Positions 48,656-59,798 of a stretch of DNA of 64,000 bases are shown here, piece by piece; positions within the stretch are counted from its first letter, which is position 1, and the number at the start of each line of letters is the position of its first letter. The position numbers and the translations under genes were made by a program. The notes beneath the pieces were generated by a model. The model saw only the letters and a program-made list of their open reading frames with translations, made no database searches and was not told the DNA's origin. The stretch is from Primulina eburnea (lineage: Eukaryota; Streptophyta; Magnoliopsida; Lamiales; Gesneriaceae): positions 682,001-746,000 of the forward strand of contig NW_027331510.1 of NCBI RefSeq assembly GCF_022965805.1, read 5' to 3'.

Positions 48656-48738
48656 TCAGACTGCGCGTCTCTCTCCTCTCTCTCAAATCTTCATATTAAA
48701 GTTAAAGGCGAGGCTAACATGCCAAAAATCGTTGGGGG

Positions 48739-49029
48739 GTGCTTGAACATGAATTTAAAAATATTGATTTTGATGGGCTTGTAATGGACATGTACATGCA
48801 GAAAGGAGCTGAATTAGTACACGTCGCCAACCCCAACGTTCTTGTCATTTTTTCTGAGCCGAAATTCGACAATGATCTATCTTTTCTTATTAGCAAACCT
48901 GTGAATTTGAGTTACTCCAACAAGACTGTGTTTGAGCTTCATTGGTATAGTTTCACAGACGACACAGCATGGCAATCAGGCAACCATAACCAAGTATGTG
49001 GGCCAGTTGCTGCAATAATTCTGCTTTAA
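48739..49029 (+). pseudogene. GH5 cellulase-like exon fragment, longest open copy
   Basis: Equals 7336-7626, 96 codons without a stop, through HWYSFTDDTAWQSG and NQVCGPV. Confidence 0.72.
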
Positions 49030-49107
49030 AGCTCTCAAGTTTCTAAATGAGTAAAACAAAGTTATAACCAATAAACTTCATATAATGAAGCAAAATAAAA
49101 AATTTAC

Positions 49108-49298
49108 CTAGGCTGCTTCTTGTCAAAAGGTACAGAAAGATCTAAATTCACGATAATCTTCTTTTCAATCGTATCAAGCTCTGATAATAAGAGGTCAAAG
49201 CTCCAATCAGGTTGTTGATCCGCCGTTATCCCATTAATATTTGGTGGGCAGCGAAGTTCCAAATTAATGACTCCCATGAATTTTGACAACTTCATCAT
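49108..49298 (-). pseudogene. GLE1: GLE1 exon 1 repeat
   Basis: Equals 7705-7895, fully open from ATG to donor. Confidence 0.75.
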
Positions 49299-49395
49299 TC
49301 AGACTGCGCGTCTCTCTTCTCTCTCTCAAATCTTCATATTAAAGTTGAAGGCGAGGCTAACATGCCAAAAATCGTGGGGGGGGGGGGGGGGTGGG

Positions 49396-49685
49396 CCTGA
49401 ACATGAATTTAAAAATATTGATTTTGATGGGCTTGTAATGGACAGGTACATGCAGAAAGGAGCAGAAGTAGTATACGCCGTCAACCCCAACGTTTTTGTC
49501 ATTTTGTCTGGGCTGAAATTCGACAATGATCTATCTTTTTTATTAGCAAACCTGTGAATTTGAGTTACTCTAACAAATTTGTGTTTGAGATTCATTGTTA
49601 TAGTTTCACAGACGACACATCATGGCAATCAAGCAACCCTAACCAAGTATTTGGGAAAGTTGCTGCAATAATTCTCTTTTGAAAC
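49396..49685 (+). pseudogene. GH5 cellulase-like exon fragment, type A unit
   Basis: Equals 7996-8280 apart from one extra T near 49539 and a shorter G-tract (49376-49391). Confidence 0.68.
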
Positions 49686-49759
49686 TCTCAAGTTTCTAAA
49701 TGAGTAAAACAAAGTTATAACCAATAAAATTCATATAATGAAGCAAAATAAAAATTTAC

Positions 49760-49953
49760 CTAGGCTGCTTCTTGTCATAAGGTAGAGAAAGATCTAAATT
49801 CGTGATAATCTTCTTTTTTTCAATCGTATCAAGCTCTCTTAATAAGTTGTCAAAGCTCCAATCAGGTTGTGGATCTGCCGTTATCCAATTAATATTTGGT
49901 GGGCAGCGAAGTTCCAAATTAATGAATCCCCTGAATTTTGGCAACTTTATCAT
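49760..49953 (-). pseudogene. GLE1: GLE1 exon 1 repeat
   Basis: Equals 8358-8551. The unit is interrupted at 50010 by the copia element and resumes at 60719. Confidence 0.72.
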
Positions 49954-50010
49954 TCAGACTCCGCGTCTCTCTTCTCTCTCTCAAATCTTCATATTAAAGT
50001 TGAAGGCGAT

Positions 50011-50967
50011 TGTTGGAAACGAAATTCCGGCGTTTGACAAAAGATTGACCAACTGATTTTAGCAACTGAATTGGACTAACTGATTGACGCAATTGAACAC
50101 GTCATCAGTCAACTGATCGCTTCAACTAAAGTCTATTTCATCGTTAACTTATCTTTACCAGCTGATCTCTCAGCTGCACACGTCATCAGTTGAAAGAGAC
50201 AACCGACAAATAGTACAGCTATCTGCAACTGGTAGTGGCTCGCCGAAATTCAGAAATGAACAGTGTACTATTGTTAGGATATATCGACGTGGCAATCAAC
50301 GATTAGAATATTCAAATATCTTTATTGTTACCGTTGAGAGGGAAGCCTATAAATAGTCGAAGGCAGCAGCTGAAGATCATCCGACTCTCAGTTATCTTAT
50401 CTTACTTGCTGTTACGCTGCAAAAATATCCATTCACATTCAGAAATCAAAGCTCACGCTTATCAGTTATATCAGTAGTATTCTAGACTACGCTCTTGAGC
50501 TTTCATAACACTTTGTAATCGATTGATAGATTTTCTAAGTTGTGCTAAGATCAGTTACGATCTGTAAAAGTGTTGTATACTAAGAGTTTCAGTATTGACA
50601 AAGTGATAAGTCCAAACTGAAGTGGGTCAGTACATTGTTTTGTATTTGATCAAAGTCTTTTAGTTAATATTCTATCTTCGTGATAGAAGGGGTGACGTAG
50701 GAATTATTCAAGTCTCCGAACATCCAGAAACAAATTGTGCTGTTATTACTTTCAGTTATCATTTTCAGTTAGATACTCTATCTTTCAGTCAGTTAGTTTT
50801 TCCGCAACTGTTTACTCAGTTTAACTGATTGTTATTGACCGACGGGATATTTAGATTCAGTTTGTAACACAACTGAAATCAGTTCGTCGAAGAATATTTT
50901 AATTGAGCAGTGTTTATTCAACCCTCCCCCTTCTAAACACTCTTCACCCGATTCACCGATCCTTTCA
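50011..50967 (+). repeat. Ty1/copia 5' LTR
   Basis: 957 bp, TGTTGG to CCTTTCA. The 3' LTR lacks 35 bp that are present here near 50110-50155. Confidence 0.93.
50347..50356 (+). promoter_or_regulatory. LTR TATA box
   Basis: CTATAAATAG, preceded by GAAGC; repeated in the 3' LTR at 60100-60109. Confidence 0.65.
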
Positions 50968-50970
50968 AGA

Positions 50971-50981
50971 GGTATCAGAGC
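50971..50981 (+). promoter_or_regulatory. Primer-binding site (tRNA-iMet type)
   Basis: GGTATCAGAGC, three bases after the LTR, complementary to the 3' end of initiator Met tRNA. Confidence 0.82.
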
Positions 50982-51025
50982 GAGTCATATCCTTTCAAAG
51001 ATTATCTATACTCTAAGTGCTCACT

Positions 51026-51784
51026 ATGTCTTCATTCAACAAGATTCCCATGTTCTCCAGAGAAGATTTCGACGATTGGAAGATCAGGATGCAGGCTCAT
51101 CTAGCTGCACAGGATGATGTCATGTGGTACGTTATAACTGACGGACCCATGAAGATTTTGAAAGCCAACACAGCAATTGCAATCACAGACGGGGCACCTA
51201 ACCGTATTGAAAAACCCAGAGATGAGTGGACTACTGAAGATAAGAGAAAAGCAAATCTGGATAATGTAGAAAAAGACATATTGTACAAAACACTGGACAA
51301 AGTGACGTTCAGTAAAATCAAGATGTGCAAGACAGCCAAAGAGATTTGGGAGAAATTAATCCAACTTTGCGAAGGCAATGAACAAACCAAAGAAAACAAG
51401 CTATCTGTTGCTATACAGAAGTTCGATAACATCAGAATGAAAGTTGGAGAAACAATGCATGAATATGATGAAAGAACCAGCTGCATCATCAACGAACTGA
51501 ATGCACTTGGAAAAGTGTATACCAATAAAGAAGTAGCATTGAAGGTTATCAGAGGTCTTCCCAAAGAATGGGATGTGAAAACCATGGCTATGAGGGAGTC
51601 TAAAGATCTGAACAAAGTTGAACTCCATGACCTGTTCTCTGACTTAAAAGCATATGAGTTTGAACTGCAAACTCGAGAAGGAGAACCATCTACCCCAGCA
51701 GCAACCACTGCCTTAGCTGCTGAAATTCGGAAGATTCATGAGGAAAAATCAAGGGAATTTTCAGAAGCAATACCAAAGAAATAA
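51026..51784 (+). CDS. gag: Copia gag, N-terminal part
   Basis: The ATG at 51026 opens MSSFNKIPMFSREDFDDWK, the usual copia gag start, and follows the primer-binding site by 45 bp. The capsid-like helical region runs through IWEKLIQLCEGNEQTKENKL and LPKEWDVKTMAM. The frame ends at IPKK followed by TAA, because an extra G in the AAGGGAATTTT region (about 51755) moves translation out of the knuckle frame. The same change exists in copy 1, so it predates or is shared by both assemblies of the locus. Confidence 0.88.
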   Translation: MSSFNKIPMFSREDFDDWKIRMQAHLAAQDDVMWYVITDGPMKILKANTAIAITDGAPNRIEKPRDEWTTEDKRKANLDNVEKDILYKTLDKVTFSKIKMCKTAKEIWEKLIQLCEGNEQTKENKLSVAIQKFDNIRMKVGETMHEYDERTSCIINELNALGKVYTNKEVALKVIRGLPKEWDVKTMAMRESKDLNKVELHDLFSDLKAYEFELQTREGEPSTPAATTALAAEIRKIHEEKSREFSEAIPKK

Positions 51785-52067
51785 TTCCAGAGAAGAGTCC
51801 AATGCATGCTACAACTGTGATAAACCTGGTCATTTTATTGCTGACTGTCCCAAACCTAAGAAGGACAGTCAAGTTTCAACTGAAAGAAAGAAGAAAGTGT
51901 ATGAGCATAAGAGGAGATCTAAGGATGATAAGAAGCCTTACAGAAAGAAGCATGAAGTACTCCTAGCTGAGGATAGCAAAGCCAAATGGACAGAGACTGA
52001 CAGCGAAGAGTCAGAACCAGAAACCTCTTGCAATTCTAGTGAAGATGAGGAAGAAGTAAAGTGCTAA
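51738..52067 (+). pseudogene. gag: Copia gag zinc-knuckle part
   Basis: CYNCDKPGHFIADC knuckle (about 51808-51849), then a basic stretch and an acidic stretch ending SEDEEEVKC. The overlap with the upstream frame reflects the one-base insertion there. It ends at TAA because of one missing base, after which the original frame resumes. Confidence 0.86.
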
Positions 52068-52729
52068 TGGTTGATGACACAGACGTTCAATCATGCAGCC
52101 AACAGGTATTTGACTTTAGCTCAACTGATTTCACAAAGGAAGAAATTATTACGACTCTTCATGACATGGTTAGTGAGTATCAAAAGCTTGCCTTATCATT
52201 TGAAAAGGCCAGAGTAGAGCAAAATGATCATATCGACAATAAGACAACAACTGATATATCAGTTGAGATGTTGAGTCTAAAAAGGGAGATTGCCGAACTC
52301 AATACTGAAAGGAGCAAGGATCAATTAATGATTCAAAAGTTAATGCTTGAAAATTCAAAGAAAACTGAGCTCATTCAGGCTTGGAATAAATCATCCGTTG
52401 CATTGACTGATATACAGAACTCTCATAAATCATTTACTGATAAAACTGGATTAGGGTTCAGTAACCAGGATGAAATACCTTCCAAAGATACTCAACCAAA
52501 ACTGAATATGGATAAAGGGAAATATATTCACTTTGTCAAATCAGTTATGGTACAAGAACAAGCTGAGCCGAGTAAACTGAATGAACAGCCGACTCATAAT
52601 ATGAGCAAGGGCAAAAGATGTGGTATTGGTTATATCCCAAGAGTTGTGACTGACTCACGAAGTCAGCCACCAAAAATTTTCAGCAAAAACTATTCAAACG
52701 ACTATTCTAATACTATAACAACAAGTTAG
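52061..52729 (+). pseudogene. gag: Copia gag C-terminal coiled-coil part
   Basis: LMVDDTDVQ, FTKEEIITTLHDMVSEYQKL and a leucine-rich heptad region (about residues 70-105), then a Lys/Ser-rich tail with FVKSVMVQEQAE. This extended gag tail is characteristic of SIRE-like elements. About 215 bp of linker with stops (52730-52944) separates it from pol; IQVWIPKGLINFGPK is readable there before a TAG. Confidence 0.76.
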
Positions 52730-52944
52730 TTCAGAAAAGATACTGACTGAACAATCAGTCGAAAAAGGGCAAATCACATGTTGTATCTCCTGCACACCAT
52801 ACACCACACACAGAGACCGGGAAAGACAATTTGGAATACAGCAACTGGACGGTCAGTCAGACTGATCCAAGTTTGGATTCCTAAAGGACTAATCAACTTT
52901 GGACCCAAATAGAAAAGGGTACCACAATCTTATCTTGTGTTTGA

Positions 52945-55254
52945 TTGCAGGTAATAGGTACAAGCATTGGATCTATATGGTATTTGGACAGTGGATGTTC
53001 ACGCCACATGACAGGAGATTCAAATTTATTATCTCAATTGATTAAGTACACTGGGCCAAACATCAGTTTTGGAGATAACTCTAAAGGTAAAACTGTGGAT
53101 AAGGGTAAGCTTATCCATGGTAACTTCACCATTAATGATGTTTTGTTAGTTGAGAATCTCATGTATATTCAGTTATGCGATAATGGATTCTCAGTTCAGT
53201 TTGACAAACATTCTTGTTCAGTCAAAAACTCAACTGAAGAGATCATCCTAACTGGTAAAAGGTGTGGAAACACTTACAAAGTTAGTTGGAATGATCAACC
53301 TTATGCACTAGTATGTTTCTTTGCCTCAAAATCTTCTAAAAACTGGTTGTGGCATAAGAGATTAAACCACCACAATTTCAAATCTATTGCTTATTTGAGT
53401 AACCACGATCTTGTTACTGGATTGCCCAAAATAGATTTTATCAAAGACAAAATTTGCTCAGCATGTCAGTTTGGTAAACAAATAAAATCTTCTTTTAAGA
53501 ACAAGGGTCGTAAATCTTCTTCCCGATGCTTAGAACTGTTACATATGGATCTATTTGATCCTATACCAGTCATGAGCTTAGGGGGAATGAAATACACCTT
53601 GGTGGTTGTAGACGATTTTTCAAGATTCACTTGGGTTATATTTCTCAAGACCAAAGACCAAACTGCTGCTCAACTGATTAAGCTTTTCAAAAGATTATTA
53701 AATGAAAAATCAGTTGGAATTGATAGAATCAGATCCGATCGAGGAACTGAATTTATCAATCAAATTCTTTCAAAATACTTAGAGAATATCGAAATCAAGC
53801 ATGAACTCTCAGCAGCCAGAACTCCTCAGCAAAACGGTGTAGCTGAAAGGAGAAATCGGACCCTCAAAGAGGCTGCTAGAACAATGCTCGCTGATTCTTC
53901 TATATCTCAAAGATTTTGGGCAGAGGCAGTGAACACTGCGTGTTATACTCAAAACAGATCAATGGTTAATAAGAATCATATGAAAACACCTTATGAGATC
54001 TGGCATAGAAGAAAAAGTGTGGTTTCATACTTCAAAATATTCGGCTGCAGATGTTTTATACTTGTCAATGGTAACACCCATTTAAAAGCTTTTGACGCTA
54101 AATCTGCAGAAGGAATATTTCTTGGTTATTCTTCAGTGAGTAAAGCCTATAGAGTCTTCAACAAAAATACCTTGAATGTTGAGGAATCTATTCATGTTGT
54201 GTTTGATGAATCTACACTAACGTTTAAGCCAACTGATACAGTTGAGCTAGCTGATAGATTTACAGATAGAAGCTTGGATTATGATGAAGAAGATGCTCAT
54301 CTTAATCAAAACAACCTCCAATCACTTGAACCTGAAATATTGGATCCATCAGCTGAATTGGAAGCAAATCTTGAAAATCAGTTAGTGGAGCATACAAATG
54401 AGAATCAGTTGCCAACTGAATTAGCTCCAACTGAAACTGAAGATATTCAGTTACCTACCGAGGAAATTGCTAATACAAAAGAAACAAATGCTGAACTTAG
54501 ATGGAAGAAATCACATCCTCCAGAATTGGTGATAGGTAATCCATCTGATCCGGTAAGAACAAGGAATCAAATGCTTAACTTATTTATTCATTCAGCTTTT
54601 GTATCTCAACTGGAGCCAAAGAAAATTGATGAAGCTCTTGCTGATCCTAACTGGATAAATGCAATGCGAGAAGAGCTAAATCAGTTTATCCATAACAATG
54701 TCTGGAACCTAGTTCCAAGACCAATTTCAAAAACTGTGATAGGTACAAAGTGGGTATACAGGAATAAGCTGAACGAAGATGATTCAGTTGTGCGCAACAC
54801 AGCAAGGCTAGTAGCACAAGGTTATAGTCAAGAAGAAGGAATTGATTACTATGAAACATATGCACCAGTTGCAAGACTGGAGGCAATCAGAATATTCCTT
54901 GTCTATGCCTCATTCAAAAACTTCAAAGTCTATCAAATGGACGTAAAGAGTGCATTTCTGAACGGCCAGTTGCAGGAAGAAGTCTACGTTGAACAACCTC
55001 CAGGTTTTGTAAATCATCACCTTCCTGATCATGTCTATCATTTGAACAAAGCTTTATACGGTCTTAAACAAGCTCCAAGATCTTGGTATGAAACACTTTC
55101 AAAATTTCTAACTGATCATGACTTTTCTGATCAGTTGATAAAACATTGTTCAAATTCTCCAAGAATGATCATATTCTACTTGTTCAAATTTATGTTGATG
55201 ATATTATTTTTGGGTCAACTAACCCCAAACTATGCGAGAAGTTTTCCAAGTTAA
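52945..55254 (+). pseudogene. pol: Copia pol: protease, integrase, RT N-terminal part
   Basis: A continuous 769-codon frame. Protease [13 protein letters not shown] (active DSG at residues 15-17). Integrase zinc site H137, H142, C171, C174 and catalytic D202, D265, E301 ([13 protein letters not shown]). RT begins near residue 560 and includes [29 protein letters not shown] and [17 protein letters not shown]. There is no ATG near the start, so translation must come from a gag fusion. Near 55141 one A is missing compared with the expected frame, so the YVDD active site is in another frame (55146-55508). This is the best-preserved copia pol in the window. Confidence 0.92.
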
Positions 55255-55508
55255 TGCAGGAAAAATTCGAGATGAGTATGATGGGTGAACTGACATTCTT
55301 CCTTGGTCTACAAGTGAAACAACTGGATTCAGGAACTTTTATCAGTCAAACCAAATACACTAAGGAATTGCTGAAGAAATTTGGCATGGAATCATGTTCA
55401 GCTGGAAGCACCCCTATGAGCTCATCAGCTAAATTAGACACTGATCAAGGGGGAATATCAGTTGAGACGACGCTTTACAGAGGTTTAATAGGTTCATTAT
55501 TGACCTAA
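55146..55508 (+). pseudogene. pol: Copia RT C-terminal part
   Basis: Carries the RT catalytic motif [11 protein letters not shown], then MMGELTFFLGLQVKQ and SQTKYTKELLKKFGM. It ends at LIGSLLT followed by TAA: a missing base near 55503 and a three-base loss downstream remove the usual start of the RNase H connection. The same lesions are present in copy 1 (13741-14103). Confidence 0.9.
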
Positions 55509-55525
55509 CTGCTAGTCGTCATATT

Positions 55526-56131
55526 GTGTTTGCTGTATGTATGTGTGCAAGATTCCAAGCTAATCCTAAGCAATCACATTTTTCTGCTGCCAAACGTATC
55601 CTGAAATATCTCAAAGGCACGCAAAATTTTGGTTTATGGTACTCTAAAGACTCATCTTTCAATTTAGTTGGCTATTCAGATGCAGATTATGCAGGATGCA
55701 AGCTTGATCGAAAAAGTGCAAGTGGATCATGTCAGTTTCTAGGAGACAGACTGATCTCTTGGTTCAGTAAGAAGCAAACATCCATAGCAACTTCCACAAC
55801 TGAAGCAGAATATCTTGCTGCTGGAAGCTGCTGTGCCCAACTGCTCTGGATTCAGCAACAACTGAAAGATTATGGTGTTGATGCAAAGGAATCGTCAATA
55901 TTCTGTGACAACACGAGTAGAATTGCTATTACGTATAATCTAGTTCTTCACTCCAGGACTAAGCACATAGATGTCAGACATCACTTCATCAGAGACCATG
56001 CTTTAAAGAAGAACATCATATTGGAATACATATCAACTGAACAGCAAGAGACTGACATCTTCACCAAACCACTGATTGAGACTAAGTTTTCTCATTTTCG
56101 CAATATACTTGGATTAATTGATTTGTCCTAA
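55526..56131 (+). pseudogene. pol: Copia RNase H
   Basis: RNase H motifs SDADYAGCKLDRKS, TTEAEYLAA and FCDNTSRI are present, then TKHIDVRHHFIRDH and DIFTKPL, the usual end of copia pol, before a TAA stop. It has no proper start, since it depends on the upstream frame. About 190 bp without features (56132-56323) follow. Confidence 0.9.
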
Positions 56132-56323
56132 TTAATTATTATTGCTCGTAATTCATTTGTCAGCTTTACTGTTTTCTTACTGATTATTTAAGTGAGTTGC
56201 TTATTCACATGAGTTTTAACTGATGTCAGTTAGCGTTTCATTTATTCATGTGTTTGTATCTTATACAGATCATTGCAAGCAGGAACAAAGAAAAACGACG
56301 ATTAAACAAAATAAATATTTTAT

Positions 56324-56722
56324 TCATCCAAAAGTATTGGAGAGGACTACATTTTCATAAGTCTCTTCTACACTATCTTTCCACATCCTCATCCAAACAG
56401 CTAGAGCTGGGGAAGAGGTTTTGCAGAAACTGTGAGAAGAGGAGATGCTATTAAGAGTCCCCAGCTTCTTGCGAAGCATCAGCTGGTAGAGGTGGCCCTC
56501 TTTGAAGACGTCCACCCTTGAAGAAATGTTTAAGTGCTCCCGCACTTCTCTCAGTTGGGCCATCCGCCTGAAGGTGGTGACCCTCCCAGAGTTGTACAGG
56601 AGCTCCAGCTCCTGTAACTCTTCCCAGTAGGGAAGAGAGGCATAGAAGATCTCGTCCTCTATTGCAGCCTTTTGGGCTTCTAGCGGAAGTGGAGAGAGGC
56701 TTGAACTACTTGCTCCTTCCAT
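56324..56722 (-). CDS. Antisense ORF in copia element
   Basis: 132 codons on the strand opposite to gag-pol, from ATG at 56722. It reads MEGASSSSLSPLPLEAQ, then EIFYASLPYWEELQELELL and SRVDVFKEGHLYQLMLRKK. The composition is protein-like (hydrophobic helices, charged residues, no low complexity). A TATA box lies about 50 bp upstream (56770-56778). The TGA stop overlaps AATAAA, a possible polyadenylation signal. I recall similar proteins predicted in Lamiales genomes, but cannot verify. Additional antisense ORFs are known in some plant LTR elements (for example Grande). Function unknown. Confidence 0.6.
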   Translation of the reverse strand: MEGASSSSLSPLPLEAQKAAIEDEIFYASLPYWEELQELELLYNSGRVTTFRRMAQLREVREHLNISSRVDVFKEGHLYQLMLRKKLGTLNSISSSHSFCKTSSPALAVWMRMWKDSVEETYENVVLSNTFG

Positions 56723-56769
56723 CTTTTTGAATATTTTCTGCTGATAATTGTGACTAACTCCTCAACTCT

Positions 56770-56778
56770 TATTTATAG
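56770..56778 (-). promoter_or_regulatory. TATA box for antisense ORF
   Basis: CTATAAATA on the minus strand in the context GGCCTATAAATAAG, 48 bp upstream of the antisense ATG. The LTR TATA box has the same GCCTATAAATA core. The remaining sequence to 57093 is AT-rich, with CAGTT/AACTG motifs and no other gene. Confidence 0.55.
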
Positions 56779-57093
56779 GCCAAGTCGAGGAAGATGAAAG
56801 GACACTTACTTAAGTGACGATTACTCTACCAAGCCTCAGGATTTTTATTAATCATGCTTATATTGTCATCATTTTCTTTAATGCATCTATTTAGGGGGAA
56901 TGGTGGTTTAAGAAGTTAACTGAGAAGACAGTTGTTAGTGAATTCTCAACTGAAAGGACTCAGTCTTACTAACTGATCGTTCAGTTTAATATTTCACTAA
57001 TATTCTCATATAAGTTAAATTAATTAAACTTATTATATTCCAAATCAAATGACGTGACTGTCTGCTAACTCATGATGAATTTCAGTTTATAAC

Positions 57094-57666
57094 GTGGACA
57101 CATTTTTAACCGCTCAAATTTGTACACACGCTTATAGCACACGTACACACTTTGTTTTTCTCAAAAATTTCTACGTACTGACACGTGTCCAGAATTTGAA
57201 TAGTCACGTACATATGTACCATTACCCGCTTCATTTCAGTTTCACCTTACAATTATCCACTATCAATGGTCAGTTGCTGATCATCTCTGAAGATTCTTTT
57301 GGGGATTTATTTTCCTTACCTTCTGATGGTCTGGCACAACTCTCGGATGTCAAGGCGTCTGATATTGAAGAGATGCAAGTCTCTCTTTCTGCTGATGGTC
57401 GGAAAATTAAGGTTTATGATCCGAAGAAGGAACTCAAGCATGAAGTTCAATTGCTTGCTGATGTAGTTGCTAAAGGGCTTTTGGCAAAAGCTGGATCATT
57501 TGCTGCCCTCACCTTGGAGAAATTTCAGGCCATTTCTGTTATTATGGCTGATCGCAAACTCAACTGGAAGCACCTTATCTTTAATATTCTGAAGAATATG
57601 TTTTTGTCTTCAAAACAATCCAAGGGTTTTACTGTTCAAATCAGTTATCTGCTGAAAGTAAAATGA
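57094..57666 (+). pseudogene. Env-like third ORF, part 1
   Basis: First part of a single reading frame that runs to 59688 with two TGA stops. Recognisable protein-like sequence begins near STINGQLLIISEDSFGDLF and continues with LLADVVAKGLLAKAGSFAAL and LNWKHLIFNILKN. No ATG precedes the homologous part, and the usual N-terminal segment seems missing, so the true start is lost or reached by splicing. From memory this resembles the protein encoded after pol in Lamiales copia elements. I see no signal peptide or transmembrane segment that would support a fusogenic envelope. Confidence 0.6.
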
Positions 57667-57669
57667 TTA

Positions 57670-58620
57670 GTGGCTGATGATTCTGAAAGGTCATCGAAAT
57701 TTAAGGTGTTCAATGCAAAGAACACGATGCCACTCAAAATCAAAATGGACATAACTCCTGCTCAGTTTGTGCAAATCATACAGGAAATTGAGACTCAGTT
57801 AGCTGCTCCTAAATCAGTTAAGAAGGCCAAAACGTTGGCTCAACAGAAGGTCGCCAAAAGAAAATTAGTATTGAGTGCATCAGAGTCAGAGAAGACTCCA
57901 TCTCCTCAGATTGCGAAGAAACCAAGAACCCAAAGGGTTAAAACAACTTCGGAGGTATCCATTCCTACTGATGCAATGATTTCCATAACTGATCAGCAGC
58001 CTATAGAAGCAGTTCCTCTGCAGATCATTCCACAAGCAGCTTTAGTTGGCACTAAAAAGGAATCAGTTAGGACTCAAGCTCCTGTGATTCAAATATCTCG
58101 TCCTATTGGTGTAGCACCTGCCAGAGCCAAAGGCATAAAATTTATAGAACAGATGGAATCGACTCGAACAGGATTGGAAATTCCTCACATCATGAGTACT
58201 GATAAAGGGAAAGGGAAGTTGATTGAAGAGCCCAGACCCTCCAACCCAATTCAGACTCATATTGACTTTGTATGGGCAAAGGTGAACAGTTTTGCTGCTT
58301 CAAAGATTAAGTTCTATGATGCTTGGACAGCCTATCGCACTGAGGTTTTTGCCAAGCAAATGAAGAAGAAGTCTGAGCTGAGAAAATTCATCAAGCTGGA
58401 GGCCTTTGTACTCAGAATAGTCAAAGCTGCCTCTATTGCTCAAGCTATGGAGAGGAAGAGTTACTTATTTGATCAGATGAGAGCGAAGAAGTTGGCTCAA
58501 ATTGTTGCCAAGCTGAAGACCAACTACTTACCTACTATCCCTACTGCCTACGCTGATCAAGCTGTAATTACTCAGCTAGACACTGATCTTATAGGGCTAC
58601 TATCTCGAATCAAGTTTTGA
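57670..58620 (+). pseudogene. Env-like third ORF, part 2
   Basis: Same frame as part 1 after TGA at 57664. Basic and Ser/Lys/Pro-rich: SVKKAKTLAQQKVAKRK, KKPRTQRVKT, then an Ala/Lys-rich helical region VKAASIAQAMERKSYLFDQM. Ends at TGA (58618-58620). No known domain recognised. Confidence 0.6.
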
Positions 58621-58623
58621 GAA

Positions 58624-59688
58624 TTGAATCAAGAATTGGTTCTCCATCAAGGAGATTCGGATGATGACGACGAGGAAATATTTCAAGAGGCATCCTCTGA
58701 CAAAACAGAACCATTGTCAGCATTAGTCATTGTTCCAACTGAAGAGCCAGTTTCTGATAAGCCTCTTTCACCTCCTGGTGAACAACAACTGTATACTGAA
58801 GCTGAGCTTTCTTTCGCTCATATTGATGAAGTTATTCAAGCCGTTTTGGATGAATCCCATATAAGTGAACCCATGTCTGACAAAGTTGATCACTCTGCTG
58901 ATCAAATCAATCCAGAGGTCACTATTCCTTCAGAAGAACCTGTTCAACCAGATCCATCCGCTGATCAGGTTATCCCAACTGATGTGCCAGTTGATTCAAT
59001 CGATCATCCTTTAGAGGCACCAGCTCAGGTTATGTCACCATCTACTGAACATAATCCTCCTTCACCACCTCGAGATCAAGGAGAAATCCCTGCTGCTGAT
59101 ACTTCAGCTCGATATGCTGCTGAAACAATCTTAATTGATCAAGCCTTGATCATTTCTGAACTTACTACAAGTGAACCAAGCACTTCTCGACAATCTCATC
59201 CTCCATCTTCATCAGACTTTGATATTATTTTTGAAGAAGTTCAAAATATGCAGGACAGCATGAATCAAATGATTACTGCCATTTCTAAGATTCAAAATAC
59301 GCAATTATCGCATACTCTAAAGTTGGACGATAATCAGCAGTCTTTACAAAAACTGAAGGATATACAATCTGCTGTTACCGCTCTTTCATTTGCAGTTAAT
59401 GATATTCAGAAAAATAGAGGAATTTTTTCAAGTCTGACTGCCACTCAAGACTCCATTAACAAACGAGTTGACAGTGTGGAGTCACTTATGTCTAGAAAAA
59501 TTGAACTGCTACAAGTCACTATGTCTACTGCTATCGAAAACATGTCATCCTCTGTCAAGCTCCTTTCTACTGACGTTCGAAAGCTATCTCTCAAGATGGA
59601 GCTGTTTGACAAAAAAGGGGAAAGAGATCAAGGAGATCTTAGAACAGCAGAAGAAACAATAAGAGCAGTATCTATTGTATTTATTTGA
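58624..59688 (+). pseudogene. Env-like third ORF, part 3 (acidic, coiled coil)
   Basis: Same frame after the second TGA. It begins with an acidic run (SDDDDEEIFQEASSD) and continues through a Pro/Glu-rich stretch. The last third (about residues 210-340) is a probable coiled coil with DSMNQMITAISKIQNTQLSH and SVESLMSRKIELLQVTMSTA. Ends at TGA. A C-terminal coiled coil is common in SIRE-type third ORFs. About 100 bp of leader to the polypurine tract follows. Confidence 0.62.
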
Positions 59689-59786
59689 AGAAATGTGAAT
59701 TCAGTTGATTCAGTTAAATCGACATCTTATTTTATCTACTTTGAACTCAATCAAGTATCTTTCTCTATAGTTTTGTCAAAAACCAT

Positions 59787-59797
59787 AAAGGGGGAAA
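59787..59797 (+). promoter_or_regulatory. Polypurine tract
   Basis: AAAGGGGGAAA immediately before the TG of the 3' LTR; the primer for plus-strand DNA synthesis. Confidence 0.85.
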
Positions 59798-59798
59798 T

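Larger units (their letters stand above)
43521..50010. repeat. GH5/GLE1 chimeric repeat array (clean copy 3)
   Basis: Same unit order as 2123-8608. Differences are mainly G-tract lengths, a few bases missing near 46185, and a distinct joint at 46849-46875. It continues beyond the copia insertion at 60719-61690, giving the array's right end. Confidence 0.85.

Noticed and set aside
57094..57240. Start of the env-like ORF at 57094 or the ATG at 57214
   Set aside because: The first 50 codons have no resemblance to the rest of the family and no ATG opens the homologous part. I treat the true start as lost or spliced.
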